Positions 17,240 to 27,276 of a DNA stretch of 64,000 nt are shown here, piece after piece (within the stretch, counting starts at the first letter, position 1; every line of letters begins with the position of its first letter). The stretch lies in contig NZ_JBJHZY010000004.1 in NCBI RefSeq assembly GCF_045310525.1, positions 186,001 to 250,000 of the forward strand, given 5' to 3'. The translations under genes and the position numbers were made by a program. The DNA comes from Clostridium_AT radicumherbarum. Its GTDB lineage: Bacteria > Bacillota > Clostridia > Clostridiales > Clostridiaceae. The notes under the pieces were generated by a model, which did not search any database, was not told the origin of the DNA, and saw only the letters and a program-made list of their open reading frames with translations.

Positions 17240-18793
17240 TTAGTGTTTCTTTAATTTTCTTTTAAAGGTATTTAATATATAGGCATATTCTTCTATACCA
17301 AATAAATATATAGAAATTAAGTAAATAATTAATCCAGCTGCAAAACAAACAAGCAGTGATATTATACTTCCTTTAAAACTGCTTCCTATCTTTTGCAAAA
17401 TAGAATTATTAACTAAGAAGATACAGACTCCCATAATTAAGGAAGCTATAGTAATTTTAGCAAAAGATATAAGCATATTCTTTATTCCAATACCCTTCAT
17501 CTTTTTATTTAAGCTAACTATCAAAATAATAGTAGTTATTATTGCAGAAACAGTGGACGAAAGAGTTAATCCAGCAACCTTCATATTTTTTACTAAAAGA
17601 ATATTTAAAATTATATTTAGTAATACACCAAATAAACTGTTATACATAGGCGTTTTTGTATCCTGAATAGAATAAAATGCCTTATTTAAAACATCCCTTA
17701 AACCATAAGCTATCATAGCAGGAGAATAAAATAAGAATGCAGAAGCAGTTAATGCAACAGCTTTTTCACCGAAGGCACCTCTTTTAAAAATAACGCTTAT
17801 TATTGGAACTCTCAGAACTGCCATAGCGACTGCAGCTGGTATCATTATTAGGGCAATTATATTTAATGCCTTTAGTAAAGATCGCTTGTATTCTTTCTTG
17901 CTATCTTGAAGTGCAAAGGAAGAGAGCACTGGATATATAACAGTTGAAATCGCAACTGCAAACACCTCATAAACAAGGGAGTTTAGTTTATTTGAAAAAT
18001 CTAAAGCTGAAACTGCGCCTTCGTATATGGTAGTTGCAAAAAACCTATTAATGAAAAGGCTTAATTGTGCGGTAGAAGTACTTATAATTACCGGAATCAT
18101 TAAAATAAATAGTTTTCTTAAAGCTGGATCCTTGAGATTTACAAAGGGTTTATATCTGTATCCTAGTTTTCTGTACTTAGGCAGGTTTATAACAAGTTGA
18201 ACAAAAAAACCCACCACAGTTGCAAAGGCAAAGCCAATTATACCATATTTGCCTGCCAAAAAAACTAAATAGGTTATAAATACTATGTTTGAAAACAAAG
18301 CCATAGCTGATGGCTCGTAAAATTGATTATGTGCCTGCAACACTCCAGTAACAACACTTTGTATGCTCATAAATATCAAGGATATAAGCATTATTCTTGT
18401 GACATCTACTGAAGTATTAAAAATAATGATATTACTTTTGAAACCAGGAGCAAAAAGATATACTATATAATAGGCACAAATTGTACCAATAAATATTAAA
18501 ATTGCGGTAAAAATCATAGAGACATTTAATACATTATTAGAAAACTTATTAGCTTCTTCTCTTGATTTACCTTCAATAAATTCTGTATGTATTGGAATAA
18601 AGGAAGTAGTTAATCCATAACTAATAGTGGTTAAAAGATATACTATTCCTAAAGAAAACATGTATATGTCAGTTGCATAACTTACTCCAAATTTTGCAGC
18701 TATTAAAGCATCTCTAACAAATGCCAATATTTTTCCAATAATAATTAAACCCATGATGATTATAGAATTCTTAACTAGCTTATTGCTTTGCAT
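17240..18793 (-). CDS. MurJ/MviN-family lipid flippase, copy 1
   Basis: A 517-residue MOP-superfamily membrane protein with about 14 hydrophobic segments. The N-terminal pattern MGLIIIGKILAFVRDALIAAKFG and the internal YSPAMIAYGLRDVLNKAFYSIQDTKTP are MurJ hallmarks. MurJ flips lipid II. In this locus it may instead, or also, export the polysaccharide repeat unit as a Wzx substitute. It is the last gene of the cluster, 14 bases after a glycosyltransferase. A second MurJ-like gene lies at 29250-30785; which one serves cell-wall synthesis cannot be told from sequence. Confidence 0.88.
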   Translation of the reverse strand: MQSNKLVKNSIIIMGLIIIGKILAFVRDALIAAKFGVSYATDIYMFSLGIVYLLTTISYGLTTSFIPIHTEFIEGKSREEANKFSNNVLNVSMIFTAILIFIGTICAYYIVYLFAPGFKSNIIIFNTSVDVTRIMLISLIFMSIQSVVTGVLQAHNQFYEPSAMALFSNIVFITYLVFLAGKYGIIGFAFATVVGFFVQLVINLPKYRKLGYRYKPFVNLKDPALRKLFILMIPVIISTSTAQLSLFINRFFATTIYEGAVSALDFSNKLNSLVYEVFAVAISTVIYPVLSSFALQDSKKEYKRSLLKALNIIALIMIPAAVAMAVLRVPIISVIFKRGAFGEKAVALTASAFLFYSPAMIAYGLRDVLNKAFYSIQDTKTPMYNSLFGVLLNIILNILLVKNMKVAGLTLSSTVSAIITTIILIVSLNKKMKGIGIKNMLISFAKITIASLIMGVCIFLVNNSILQKIGSSFKGSIISLLVCFAAGLIIYLISIYLFGIEEYAYILNTFKRKLKKH

Positions 18794-18807
18794 TTTCCTA
18801 CTCCAGT

Positions 18808-19935
18808 TTATCTATTGTTTTTGTAATTACTTTTTAATAACTCATCATAAAAATTATAATACTTATGCCAAAACTTTTCTATGGAATAATTGTTAATTAC
18901 TATTTTATTTAATTCTTTTCCCATTTTAGAGAGCTCATCTTTATTAAGATAAGCTTCCTTCATTTTATTATAAATATCCTCTATTGAATTGGGGTCAATT
19001 AAGTATCCCATGTTTTCATTTATTATATCACTTATATCCCCAATGTTAGAACATATTACAGGCTTATTAACTATGCCGCTTTCAAGAACTACTAGTGGCG
19101 GCGACCCTCCTTCACTAAAGGAAGGTAATATACTAATGTCGCCTGCATTTAAATAGTCCAAGCTATTATTTTGAAAACCCGTAAAAATAACAGCATCTTG
19201 CAGATTTTCCTTTACCGTCACATCTTTTAATTGCTCAAGTAGTGAACCATCACCAATAAGCATAAGTTTAACATTACAAAACTCTAATTTAAGTTTTTTT
19301 AAGGCCTTAAGAAGTGAGCTATGATTTTTTATTGGATGCATTCGAGCTACCATTACAAATATAAAATCATTATTTCCAATTTTATATTTCTTTTTCACTT
19401 CATCAGAATTTATAGATAATCTATACTTATTTATATCAACACCATTTTCAATAATAACTTTATTTCCTTTAAAGTTATTATTAATAAGCAGCTTTAAAAT
19501 ATAATTAGATACACAAACATAGTTATTAAAGCTTTTTAAACCTAAAGTACTTAAGGGTGTAAAAAAGAGCTGCTTTATTTTACTATTGATAAAATCATAC
19601 CTGTAATCACTATGAACAGTTACTGCAGCAGGTATTGATATACTTTTTTTTATAAAATAATATAAAAAATTTGCTTTTGCACCATGAAAATTAATTAAAT
19701 CAATTGAATTGGATTCTATTAAACTTAAAAGTCCGCCTTTAATAATGGCCTTCATACTTAATTTTACAGTTTCAATTCCACTTTCTTTAGAAATTTCATA
19801 AAGTGGTCCATCTCCAATACAACATAGACAATTTTCAAACATATTACTTGGTGCTTTGCAAATATTTAGCACATAAGCTGCCCCTCCACCATAGTCATTA
19901 CCAGAAATTAGGTGTAAAACCTTAATTTTAATCAT
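18808..19935 (-). CDS. GT4-family glycosyltransferase
   Basis: A GT-B fold retaining transferase of 375 residues. The N-terminal LHLISGNDYGGGAAYVL acceptor loop and the C-terminal donor site VARMHPIKNHSSLLKAL, then LPSFSEGGSPPLVVLESG, are clear. The donor and acceptor sugars are unknown. The ATG at 19935 directly abuts AGGAG, an unusually tight spacing. It is located between the initiating transferase and the flippase in the polysaccharide operon. Confidence 0.88.
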   Translation of the reverse strand: MIKIKVLHLISGNDYGGGAAYVLNICKAPSNMFENCLCCIGDGPLYEISKESGIETVKLSMKAIIKGGLLSLIESNSIDLINFHGAKANFLYYFIKKSISIPAAVTVHSDYRYDFINSKIKQLFFTPLSTLGLKSFNNYVCVSNYILKLLINNNFKGNKVIIENGVDINKYRLSINSDEVKKKYKIGNNDFIFVMVARMHPIKNHSSLLKALKKLKLEFCNVKLMLIGDGSLLEQLKDVTVKENLQDAVIFTGFQNNSLDYLNAGDISILPSFSEGGSPPLVVLESGIVNKPVICSNIGDISDIINENMGYLIDPNSIEDIYNKMKEAYLNKDELSKMGKELNKIVINNYSIEKFWHKYYNFYDELLKSNYKNNR

Positions 19936-19968
19936 CTCCTAAAAAATAAAGCAGGGATACCCTACCTA

Positions 19969-20622
19969 TTAAAATGCTCCTTCTTTCTTTAAAACATTTT
20001 TAAAAGTCTTAAATATTATTTTAAAATCATAGAGCAAGGAAAAATCCTTAATATAAGATAAATCATAAAATACTGTTCTTCCTAGTTCTATTTCTCCCCT
20101 TCCACTTACTTGAGCTAGGCCAGTAATACCAGGTTTAACTAATAGTCTTTGCCTATAGCTTTCAGGGTATAGTTTAACTACATCTGGAATTTCAGGTCTT
20201 GGACCTACCAAACTCATATTACCTACTAATACATTAAATAGCTGAGGTATTTCATCTAAGCTGCTTTCTCTTAAAAAGCTGCCAACCTTTGTAATTCTAT
20301 CATCAGTTTTACTTTGAAACACGAAATTCTCTATATTCTCAGGATCTATTTCCAAAGATCTTTTACTTTCAGCATTGACAATCATAGTTCTAAATTTATA
20401 TATAGTAAATGGAACTTCATCTTTGCCTATTCTAGTTTGTTTAAAAATTACAGGACCTTTAGAATCCAGCTTTATGGCAATTATTATAGCTAAATATACA
20501 GGAGATAATAAAATAATACCAATGATTGAAAGTATAAAATCAATTACTCTCTTGACAGCAAACTTGAAGCCTTTATTTATTATATCCTTTTTTACATCTA
20601 TATTTACTGAAATATCTTCCAT
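19969..20622 (-). CDS. Initiating phosphoglycosyl transferase (bacterial sugar transferase, PglC-like)
   Basis: It transfers a sugar-1-phosphate from a UDP-sugar to undecaprenyl phosphate, the first membrane step of the repeat unit. At 217 residues it is the short monotopic form. It has a re-entrant hydrophobic helix (FILSIIGIILLSPVYLAIII) and the catalytic block KQTRIGKDEVPFTIYKFRTM. LRESSLDEIPQLFNVLVG carries the Asp-Glu pair, followed by LVGPRPEIP and GITGLAQVSGRG. The size matches PglC, and a PglF-like dehydratase is present, but the sugar is unproven. The ATG follows AAGGAG. Confidence 0.92.
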   Translation of the reverse strand: MEDISVNIDVKKDIINKGFKFAVKRVIDFILSIIGIILLSPVYLAIIIAIKLDSKGPVIFKQTRIGKDEVPFTIYKFRTMIVNAESKRSLEIDPENIENFVFQSKTDDRITKVGSFLRESSLDEIPQLFNVLVGNMSLVGPRPEIPDVVKLYPESYRQRLLVKPGITGLAQVSGRGEIELGRTVFYDLSYIKDFSLLYDFKIIFKTFKNVLKKEGAF

Positions 20623-20665
20623 ATAGTTCTCCTTCTTAAGTATCGCTTTTAATTATAATTCATAA

Positions 20666-21919
20666 CTAATATTTTAAATATCCATTTTTAATATTATATT
20701 GATATGATTCCGCAGCTGCTAAAAGAATCCAAAAAAATGCTATAACTTTAGGTGCTGAAAAGAAGTTATCAATAGAATTCATAAAGATAAATGCTATTAT
20801 AGATGCAGTAAAGCCTTTATAAAAATATTTGTAAAATTTATCTTCAACCTTAGAAGAGAACTTAATAATTTTTGCAACTGATGATATAAGCATACCTACT
20901 AAGGAAAACAGCCCAAAAATTCCAAGTTCACTTTGTGCTTTTAGGAAAATGCTATGTGGATGAAAATTATCACGAGCATAATATTCAATGTTCTTTACAT
21001 ACTTAGTGTACATCGGATAATAAGTTCTATAATTTCCGTTGCCTACTCCTAGAATTGGATGATCCTTTATTATGTATAGTGCTATTTCCCAAAGCTTTAT
21101 TCTGCCTGGATCTTGAAATTTACTTCCTAAAGCCTTTATTATATTAAAAGTTTGAGGTACAAGTAATGATATGCCTGTGCCCGCTAATAAAATATAGATA
21201 ATCTTGTAGTTATACATAATTATTAATAAAAGGATTCCGATAATTAATGCTAAAATAGCATTTCTTGATCCAGAAATAATTATATTAAACACTGATATTA
21301 AAGTAAATAAAAAATACATACTTTTTTTCAGCTTGTTATTTTCCTTAATAAACAATACTAATAAAGGGAAGAAAATTAAAATGAAAAATACTCCTAAATT
21401 ATTGGCATTTTCTAAAGTGGAGGATACTCTAATTAAATTAATAAATCTAGTGGCACTTGAGGAACTAATTCCAAATCCTTCAAAGGATTCAATAATTCCT
21501 ATAGTACCAATAAGCATTGATACAAATATATATAATTTCAATATGTTATCCAATACTTTCTTTTCAGTAATATCATATTTGATAATATAAAAGAGCACTG
21601 CATAGGTTGTAAATCTTATGGTTTCGCTTAAAGCTAAAGTTTTATCCTTAGCATAAAGTACAGAAACATACATCATTGCAATCCACAAAAAGATAAAAAT
21701 GTTGAGATAATCTTTAAAAAAGTTTCTTAATCCATTAATGAATCTTGTTCTGCTTTCTCTATCAATTAAAATTTTCAGTAAGTAAAGCAATATTAACAGT
21801 GCTAATATGCTGTCACCATCAAGTGGAATCCCCTTAAATTTAAATTTACTAGGTAATAAAGGTAATGCTATAACGTAAAGATATAAAATATAAATAAACA
21901 CTTTTCTCAATTTATCCAT
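20666..21919 (-). CDS. O-antigen polymerase/ligase-family membrane protein (Wzy candidate)
   Basis: A 417-residue protein with about ten to twelve hydrophobic segments and the Wzy_C-type loop ILGVGNGNYRTYYP ... DNFHPHSIFLKAQSELGIFG, where the histidine-rich loop is typical of WaaL/Wzy proteins. It would polymerise or transfer undecaprenyl-linked units outside the membrane. The start at 21919 (MDKLRKVF) has GGAG seven bases upstream. It lies 43 bases before the initiating transferase gene. It differs strongly from the second such protein at 24457. Confidence 0.85.
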   Translation of the reverse strand: MDKLRKVFIYILYLYVIALPLLPSKFKFKGIPLDGDSILALLILLYLLKILIDRESRTRFINGLRNFFKDYLNIFIFLWIAMMYVSVLYAKDKTLALSETIRFTTYAVLFYIIKYDITEKKVLDNILKLYIFVSMLIGTIGIIESFEGFGISSSSATRFINLIRVSSTLENANNLGVFFILIFFPLLVLFIKENNKLKKSMYFLFTLISVFNIIISGSRNAILALIIGILLLIIMYNYKIIYILLAGTGISLLVPQTFNIIKALGSKFQDPGRIKLWEIALYIIKDHPILGVGNGNYRTYYPMYTKYVKNIEYYARDNFHPHSIFLKAQSELGIFGLFSLVGMLISSVAKIIKFSSKVEDKFYKYFYKGFTASIIAFIFMNSIDNFFSAPKVIAFFWILLAAAESYQYNIKNGYLKY

Positions 21920-22035
21920 AAGAAAACTCCAATCTTGTGAAATCAATAATATTAATAGTTAACCGCCTTAGCAGTATCGTAAGCTTTTTAGAATTAATCA
22001 TTTTCTTCATTGAATTTTTAATTTATATTATTATG

Positions 22036-23163
22036 TTAATTTGATTTTGCGTATTCTTCGTCATTAATGTCTTTGTACATATTTATAAATGCCGGTTCTA
22101 AAATCTTCCAGTTATACTTTTTCTTTGCACTTCTATACCCATTTTGACCAATTTCTAATAAATCCTGAGAGTTATTAGCTATATTTTCTATTGCTCTAGC
22201 AATGGAATGAGTGTCCTCTGGATTAACTAATACACCACAGTTAGACTCATTAACAATAGCACGCATCATAGGAAAATCACTAGCAATTACTGGTACTCTA
22301 TTTTGCATATACTCAAATAATTTAATAGGCTCAGAATTAACATATCTCCAATTTGTAGACCTAAGTAATACAAAACCTGCTGAGGCATCTTCTAAATATT
22401 TTGCCACCTCAGGGTGTGGTATTTTTCCAGTAAAAATTATATCTTTATTACGTAAATTCTTATTAATATAAGCAAACACTTTATTCTTAAATTCTTCGCT
22501 CCAAAATTGTCCTACAAAAATATATTTATAATTTCCATTTACTAGTTTAATACTTTTTAATATATTCAATATTCCTCTTTCTTCACTTAGACCTCCAACG
22601 TAAACAAAAGTTGGTATTTTGTTAAATACTTTTTTCCTAACTTTCTCAGAAAAAACTGGATAATTAGGCAAAAGTACTACATTCTTACTATATCTTTTAA
22701 ATTTATTTACTAATAAATTATTAACAGTAATTACACAATCTGCTTTCTCAGCTAAATGTTTTTCATAATTATATATACATTTCTCAGCTAGTTTTTTGCC
22801 TACTGGAAAATGCTCAGAAAAACTTTCAGGATAATATTCATGGGAATCGTAAATTATTTTTGCCCCAGTTTTTTCTTTTAACTTTATAGCTACTCCTAGT
22901 GAATCGGGTTCATGAGCATGATATACATCTGCTTGTATACCCTTAGCTAATTCAAGCATATCTTTCATAGGTCTAATTCTATCGAACCAGTATTTTCTCT
23001 TTTTAAAAGATAAAACTTTAATTCCATCCCTGGTAGTGAAATTTCTTTCACCAGGTGCAATCAAATAAATTTCATTATAATACTTTTTTAAGGATAGTAT
23101 TTCTTTATAATATATCCTGCTGTCATAGACATTGTGCCCTGAAGTTAACATACAAATTTTCAT
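22036..23163 (-). CDS. GT4-family glycosyltransferase
   Basis: A 375-residue GT-B transferase with MLTSGHNVYDSRIYYKEILSL at the N-terminus. It also has an acceptor-domain histidine in DVYHAHEPDSLG and a donor-domain VYVGGLSEERGILNIL, SEPIKLFEYMQNRVPVIASD. Its N-terminal shape (H-x-x-x-D-x-R-I-x-Y-K-E) is shared with the transferase at 33261, suggesting related donors. Start ATG follows GGTGAG. A 211-base gap upstream holds inverted repeats. Confidence 0.88.
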   Translation of the reverse strand: MKICMLTSGHNVYDSRIYYKEILSLKKYYNEIYLIAPGERNFTTRDGIKVLSFKKRKYWFDRIRPMKDMLELAKGIQADVYHAHEPDSLGVAIKLKEKTGAKIIYDSHEYYPESFSEHFPVGKKLAEKCIYNYEKHLAEKADCVITVNNLLVNKFKRYSKNVVLLPNYPVFSEKVRKKVFNKIPTFVYVGGLSEERGILNILKSIKLVNGNYKYIFVGQFWSEEFKNKVFAYINKNLRNKDIIFTGKIPHPEVAKYLEDASAGFVLLRSTNWRYVNSEPIKLFEYMQNRVPVIASDFPMMRAIVNESNCGVLVNPEDTHSIARAIENIANNSQDLLEIGQNGYRSAKKKYNWKILEPAFINMYKDINDEEYAKSN

Positions 23164-23251
23164 TTATTCTCACCAACCATATCATTTTATAAGCCTTAAT
23201 TGTAAATTCCTTATGAACTTACTTCCTTAAAGCTTTAACAAATTCTTATCA

Positions 23252-23359
23252 AATGAACAATGACTTACAGATAAATTATAAAAAGTTTATATGACAGTTA
23301 GATGTTCATTTAGATAATAATTTATGAACAAATGATATAATGTTTACAGTTTGTTCATA
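23252..23359. repeat. Cluster of ATGAACA/TGTTCAT repeats in intergenic gap
   Basis: Four copies of ATGAACA or its complement occur at 23253-23259, 23303-23309, 23324-23330 and 23352-23358. The last two form a perfect 10-bp inverted repeat, TATGAACAAA (23323-23332) with TTTGTTCATA (23350-23359). This is the longest clear gap inside the glycosyltransferase block. They could be an operator array for an internal promoter, or a weak hairpin. No regulator can be named. Confidence 0.4.
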
Positions 23360-23374
23360 TTTTGTGAGAATAAA

Positions 23375-24409
23375 TTATCTTGAGGTCTTTGTGTTTTTTT
23401 CAATTACCTTCTTTGATTTTAATACATAAAAATTAAATAAGCCATTTATAAATCCCACTCCATAGCTTAAATGTAAAATGAGAAAGGCAGTACTTATGTA
23501 TTTGATTAGTTTATACTCCTTTTTTGACGCTTTTGCTGCACATATAATATTGCATATAAAATATATTATTAATTCTGTAATCCAAAGATATAAAATATTT
23601 TTACTGAAAAAGCTTAATAGAAACCCTAGAACATTAACAATAGTAAATATCATAGGAACAAGATGTCTAAGAGCTGCCGTCCTTCCGTGTTTTTGCATTA
23701 CTCTTACCTTCCAAAAGCCATATTGATAATACTGCTTCCATAACTTGCTCAAGGAAGCTCTGCTATAATATCTAGATTTAATTTTTGGTGACAAGAGTAT
23801 TTTATATCCTGCTTTAATAACTCTAAAATTTAGCTCGTCATCTTGATTTCTTACCAACTCATCATCGAAATACCCAATTTCTTCTAAAACTTCTCTTCTA
23901 TATGCACCAAAAGCAACTGTATCCACATATGTTTCTTTATTTGCATATCTAAAAAGTGCATTGCCTACTCCAAAGGGAGAGCTCATAGCATATGCAATAG
24001 CCTTTCCTTTATCACTGTTATTAATTGTCTCTAATAACCCGCCAGCACAGCCTATAGTTTTATCTCTTAATACCTCAATATTGTTTTTAACAAAATCAAC
24101 ATGTGCATTTGCATGGGCACCGAAAATAATAATATATTCCGAATTACTTTGGCTTATACCAAGATTCATTGCCTTTGGTGCTGTTAATCCAAAATTATCT
24201 AATAATTTTATATTATTATAATTAGCTTGATAGGTATTAACTATATCCCTTGTTCCATCTGTAGACATTCCATCACAGACGAAAACCTCAAGTAATTCCT
24301 TAGGATAAGATTGATTTATAAAGGAATCTAAGCAATTAGCTATATACTTCTCTTCATTTCTGCAGGGTATAACTATAGTGACTTTGCCATTATTAATTAA
24401 CTTATTCAT
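23375..24409 (-). CDS. GT2-family glycosyltransferase (ExoA-like, membrane-anchored)
   Basis: A 344-residue inverting transferase. The GT-A nucleotide-binding start VTIVIPCRNEEKYIANCLDS, the DG-type acid in VFVCDGMSTDGT, and the catalytic region RNQDDELNFRVIKAG are visible. They are followed by several hydrophobic segments in the last 110 residues that should anchor it to the membrane. The pattern resembles succinoglycan ExoA. Start ATG follows AAGGAG. It lies between two polymer-assembly genes of the operon. Confidence 0.9.
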   Translation of the reverse strand: MNKLINNGKVTIVIPCRNEEKYIANCLDSFINQSYPKELLEVFVCDGMSTDGTRDIVNTYQANYNNIKLLDNFGLTAPKAMNLGISQSNSEYIIIFGAHANAHVDFVKNNIEVLRDKTIGCAGGLLETINNSDKGKAIAYAMSSPFGVGNALFRYANKETYVDTVAFGAYRREVLEEIGYFDDELVRNQDDELNFRVIKAGYKILLSPKIKSRYYSRASLSKLWKQYYQYGFWKVRVMQKHGRTAALRHLVPMIFTIVNVLGFLLSFFSKNILYLWITELIIYFICNIICAAKASKKEYKLIKYISTAFLILHLSYGVGFINGLFNFYVLKSKKVIEKNTKTSR

Positions 24410-24456
24410 TTTTCACTCCTTAATAATTCAGCAAATTTATAATCACAATTTTCATG

Positions 24457-25881
24457 CTAAGCATTATTTTTGTATATATAATTATTATTACTAATTTCAA
24501 TCATAGCAAAGACTAACCATAAAATTAGATTATTAGTAATTACACCTTTGTGATTAAATTCAAATCCTGTAAGTATAGTAAAAACTAAAAACATTGTTAA
24601 GGAGATAAAACTTGCCCTATTTATAGAATAATTTTTTAAAGTAGCGTGAACCCTATTTATAAAAATTAATAAATAAACTACTAAACATATAATACCAAAT
24701 TCTACTCCAATTTGTAACCATAGATTATGTGCATTTTCTAAAGCATAGGTTGCAACATGGATGCTGCTCCTTAACCCCTCTGGCATAAGCATATAACCTG
24801 CATCTAAATACCTTTTATACATATCAGCATATGTTGCTGCGCCAGTTCCAAATGGATAATCCATCATAATTCTAATGCTTGTAAAAATAGACTGTACTCT
24901 GGCTATTGCTGATTCGTCAGTTAAAATACTAGTACTTGTTCCTCTACTTAATATAAACGAAATTAATGGTTTTGCAATGACAATAAATATTATGCCTAAA
25001 CCATATATAAATTTTCTATATTTTTTACTAAGTAAAATTAAAAATATTACAAGTAAAAATGCAAGCCAAGCCCCTCTTGTATAAGTTAAGAATAATGCTA
25101 TCATGCTTACAACTAGTGCAAAACTTAAAAATGTCTTCTCTCTTTTAGTCTTCTTTTCATAAAGTATAGCCTGTAGTAAATATGGCATTATCATCATTAG
25201 AATACATGCAAAGATATTAATATTGTGATAACCAAAAGTTAAATATTCCCTATTGCTGCTTATTGCATTAAGTGGTATATGATATAAAAATATTTGTAGA
25301 AAACCGTAGAGACAGCTAAAGCTAATACTAATTATTAAAGCATACGCAATCTTTTTAATATCATCTTTTTCAAAATTAGCTATTACAGTGAACATAAACA
25401 TAATTGGTATAATTATTGAAATAAAAATTTCAGTTATGCTGCTGTATACATTAATAGAAAATATAGAACTGTTATAAGCAAAAATAACTAAAGTAACTAA
25501 AAGCATTACAAATTTAAATGCTTTACTCTTTTTGTCCTTTGTATATTCCTTAAATAAAGAATTCACCTTTTTAATATTACAAGAAAACAATATTGTAATA
25601 AAAATTGTTTCATATGTTACTTTGAAAAATAAAAAATCAAAGTAACATATTTTTCTAGCAGTAGCCATTATTGGAAAAGATATTATGAAAAGTAATATGG
25701 ATAATTTTATATCAAACTTTATTAGATAAATCTCTATTAGAAGTAACCAGGTTGCTAGGAAAAACATACCAGCATCTTTTATTCCTAATTCTTTGAAAAA
25801 TAATAAACTTAATACCACAGAAATTATCCCAAAAATTGAAAACAATATATATTGCTTTCTGTTAAAAAATTTTAAATTCAT
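24457..25881 (-). CDS. O-antigen ligase-family membrane protein
   Basis: A 474-residue polytopic protein with a Wzy_C/O-antigen ligase core. About twelve hydrophobic segments surround a large external loop with PFGTGAATYADMYKRYLDAG and an active-site-like ENAHNLWLQIGVEFG. Having two such proteins suggests one polymerase and one ligase that attaches the polymer to a surface acceptor. Which does which is not decidable here. The start at 25881 follows GAAGG by eight bases. It lies 42 bases after the solute-binding protein gene. Confidence 0.83.
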   Translation of the reverse strand: MNLKFFNRKQYILFSIFGIISVVLSLLFFKELGIKDAGMFFLATWLLLIEIYLIKFDIKLSILLFIISFPIMATARKICYFDFLFFKVTYETIFITILFSCNIKKVNSLFKEYTKDKKSKAFKFVMLLVTLVIFAYNSSIFSINVYSSITEIFISIIIPIMFMFTVIANFEKDDIKKIAYALIISISFSCLYGFLQIFLYHIPLNAISSNREYLTFGYHNINIFACILMMIMPYLLQAILYEKKTKREKTFLSFALVVSMIALFLTYTRGAWLAFLLVIFLILLSKKYRKFIYGLGIIFIVIAKPLISFILSRGTSTSILTDESAIARVQSIFTSIRIMMDYPFGTGAATYADMYKRYLDAGYMLMPEGLRSSIHVATYALENAHNLWLQIGVEFGIICLVVYLLIFINRVHATLKNYSINRASFISLTMFLVFTILTGFEFNHKGVITNNLILWLVFAMIEISNNNYIYKNNA

Positions 25882-25923
25882 GCCCTGCACCTTCCATATT
25901 GCTTGATTTCTTCATTTAGTGGA

Positions 25924-27261
25924 CTATTTGTTAATTTTATATTTGTTAAAGTCCAGCCCATCAGCCTTTTCTATAAAGTTAACATAGCCTGCATAATTTG
26001 AATTTAAGGTATTGATTACATCATCTATTTTTTCTTTTCCTTCAATTGCATCTACAAGTAATTTCCTTGTCATTTCTGGGTTGTAATTAGTATAATTAGT
26101 TGGATCTAGAGTCTCATGTGAAAAGTTGCTTGCATTATTATATTCACCATACAAGCCACCTGAAGTTCCTTTATTATTAAAATTCGATGGCAGTACAATG
26201 CCAGTTTTATATAATTCATTGTTTACATCTTCACTGAGAAGCCATTCATAAACTTTTTTAACAGCCTCTTTATTAGTAATATTTTTATTTACTACTAAAG
26301 CGGAATAATTTTCTGTATAAAAGTAGTTTTCTGTATCGCTTAGTTTTAATTTAGGTAAATTATCTACACCAGTAGAAAAGTTCAATGGTACTATATTCGT
26401 ATAATAGGTTTTATCTTCATATGTACTTATAGTCATAGCTGTTTTTTTCTCATAGAAGTCTTTTCTTACATCTTCGGTAGAATTTTTATCCAAGCTGTTT
26501 ATAGTTAGTCCATTATTATAAATATAATTAAATTTTGATAATATATCTTTGGCGTAGGAAAAATCATATTTCCCATCCTTGTAATTCCAAAAGGTCGTAT
26601 AAATAGGACCTTGATTTGCTGCAATTTCACCTATTGAAGATTTTAGCTCACCCCAAGTTGAGGCTGGAAATTCAAATGGAACTATACCGGGACACTTTTC
26701 CTTAATTAATTGTGAATACTTAATTAAATCATCCCATGTTTTAGGAGGCTTATTAGGATCAAGACCTGCTTCCTTAAAAATATCCTTATTCCATATTAAT
26801 TTAACGTCATTACCTAAGACCTTTACGCCATATGGCTTACCTTCAAAATTTAATAAATTATCTCTGTTAATCAAAGACTTGTCTAATCCTAAATCGTCAA
26901 TATTTAATAGATTAGAATTTTTTAATAATTCATAATATCCATACTGAAATATATCAACTTTTTTGTCTGAAGCTAAAGCCATTCTTAGATAGTTAAAATA
27001 ATCGTTAGTATTATACACCTTAAGATCTATATAAATATCCTTATTAGCTTTATTAAATTTATCCACTTGATATTCTCTAGTCTTGCTGTCTGCGCCATCT
27101 CTAATCCAAATAGTTACTATCTGCTTATTCTTCATTTCATCAGGAATTACTGCTTTGATTTTTTCATCATTTGTAATTTTTATTTTTAAGAAAATAGAAA
27201 CAGTTAAAAGAAGAACTACAACAATTAGGTATGGTACATATTTTGACAGATTCTTTTTCAT
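25924..27261 (-). CDS. Extracellular solute-binding protein (family 1-like), membrane-anchored, no permease
   Basis: A 445-residue protein with an N-terminal hydrophobic segment (YVPYLIVVVLLLTVSIFL, residues 9-26). A sugar-binding SBP fold follows: VTIWIRDGADSKTREYQVDKFNKANKDI, VKLIWNKDIFKEAGLDPNKPPKTWDDLI, and a C-terminal VKKVYEWLLSEDVN. There is no cysteine after the hydrophobic stretch, so it is not a lipoprotein as such proteins normally are in Firmicutes. It should stay anchored by the uncleaved helix or be secreted. No ABC permease or ATPase gene is near. It is embedded between acetyltransferase and ligase genes, so I infer a role in handling surface glycan rather than uptake. Confidence 0.8.
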   Translation of the reverse strand: MKKNLSKYVPYLIVVVLLLTVSIFLKIKITNDEKIKAVIPDEMKNKQIVTIWIRDGADSKTREYQVDKFNKANKDIYIDLKVYNTNDYFNYLRMALASDKKVDIFQYGYYELLKNSNLLNIDDLGLDKSLINRDNLLNFEGKPYGVKVLGNDVKLIWNKDIFKEAGLDPNKPPKTWDDLIKYSQLIKEKCPGIVPFEFPASTWGELKSSIGEIAANQGPIYTTFWNYKDGKYDFSYAKDILSKFNYIYNNGLTINSLDKNSTEDVRKDFYEKKTAMTISTYEDKTYYTNIVPLNFSTGVDNLPKLKLSDTENYFYTENYSALVVNKNITNKEAVKKVYEWLLSEDVNNELYKTGIVLPSNFNNKGTSGGLYGEYNNASNFSHETLDPTNYTNYNPEMTRKLLVDAIEGKEKIDDVINTLNSNYAGYVNFIEKADGLDFNKYKINK

Positions 27262-27276
27262 ATGTTGCCTCCACTG

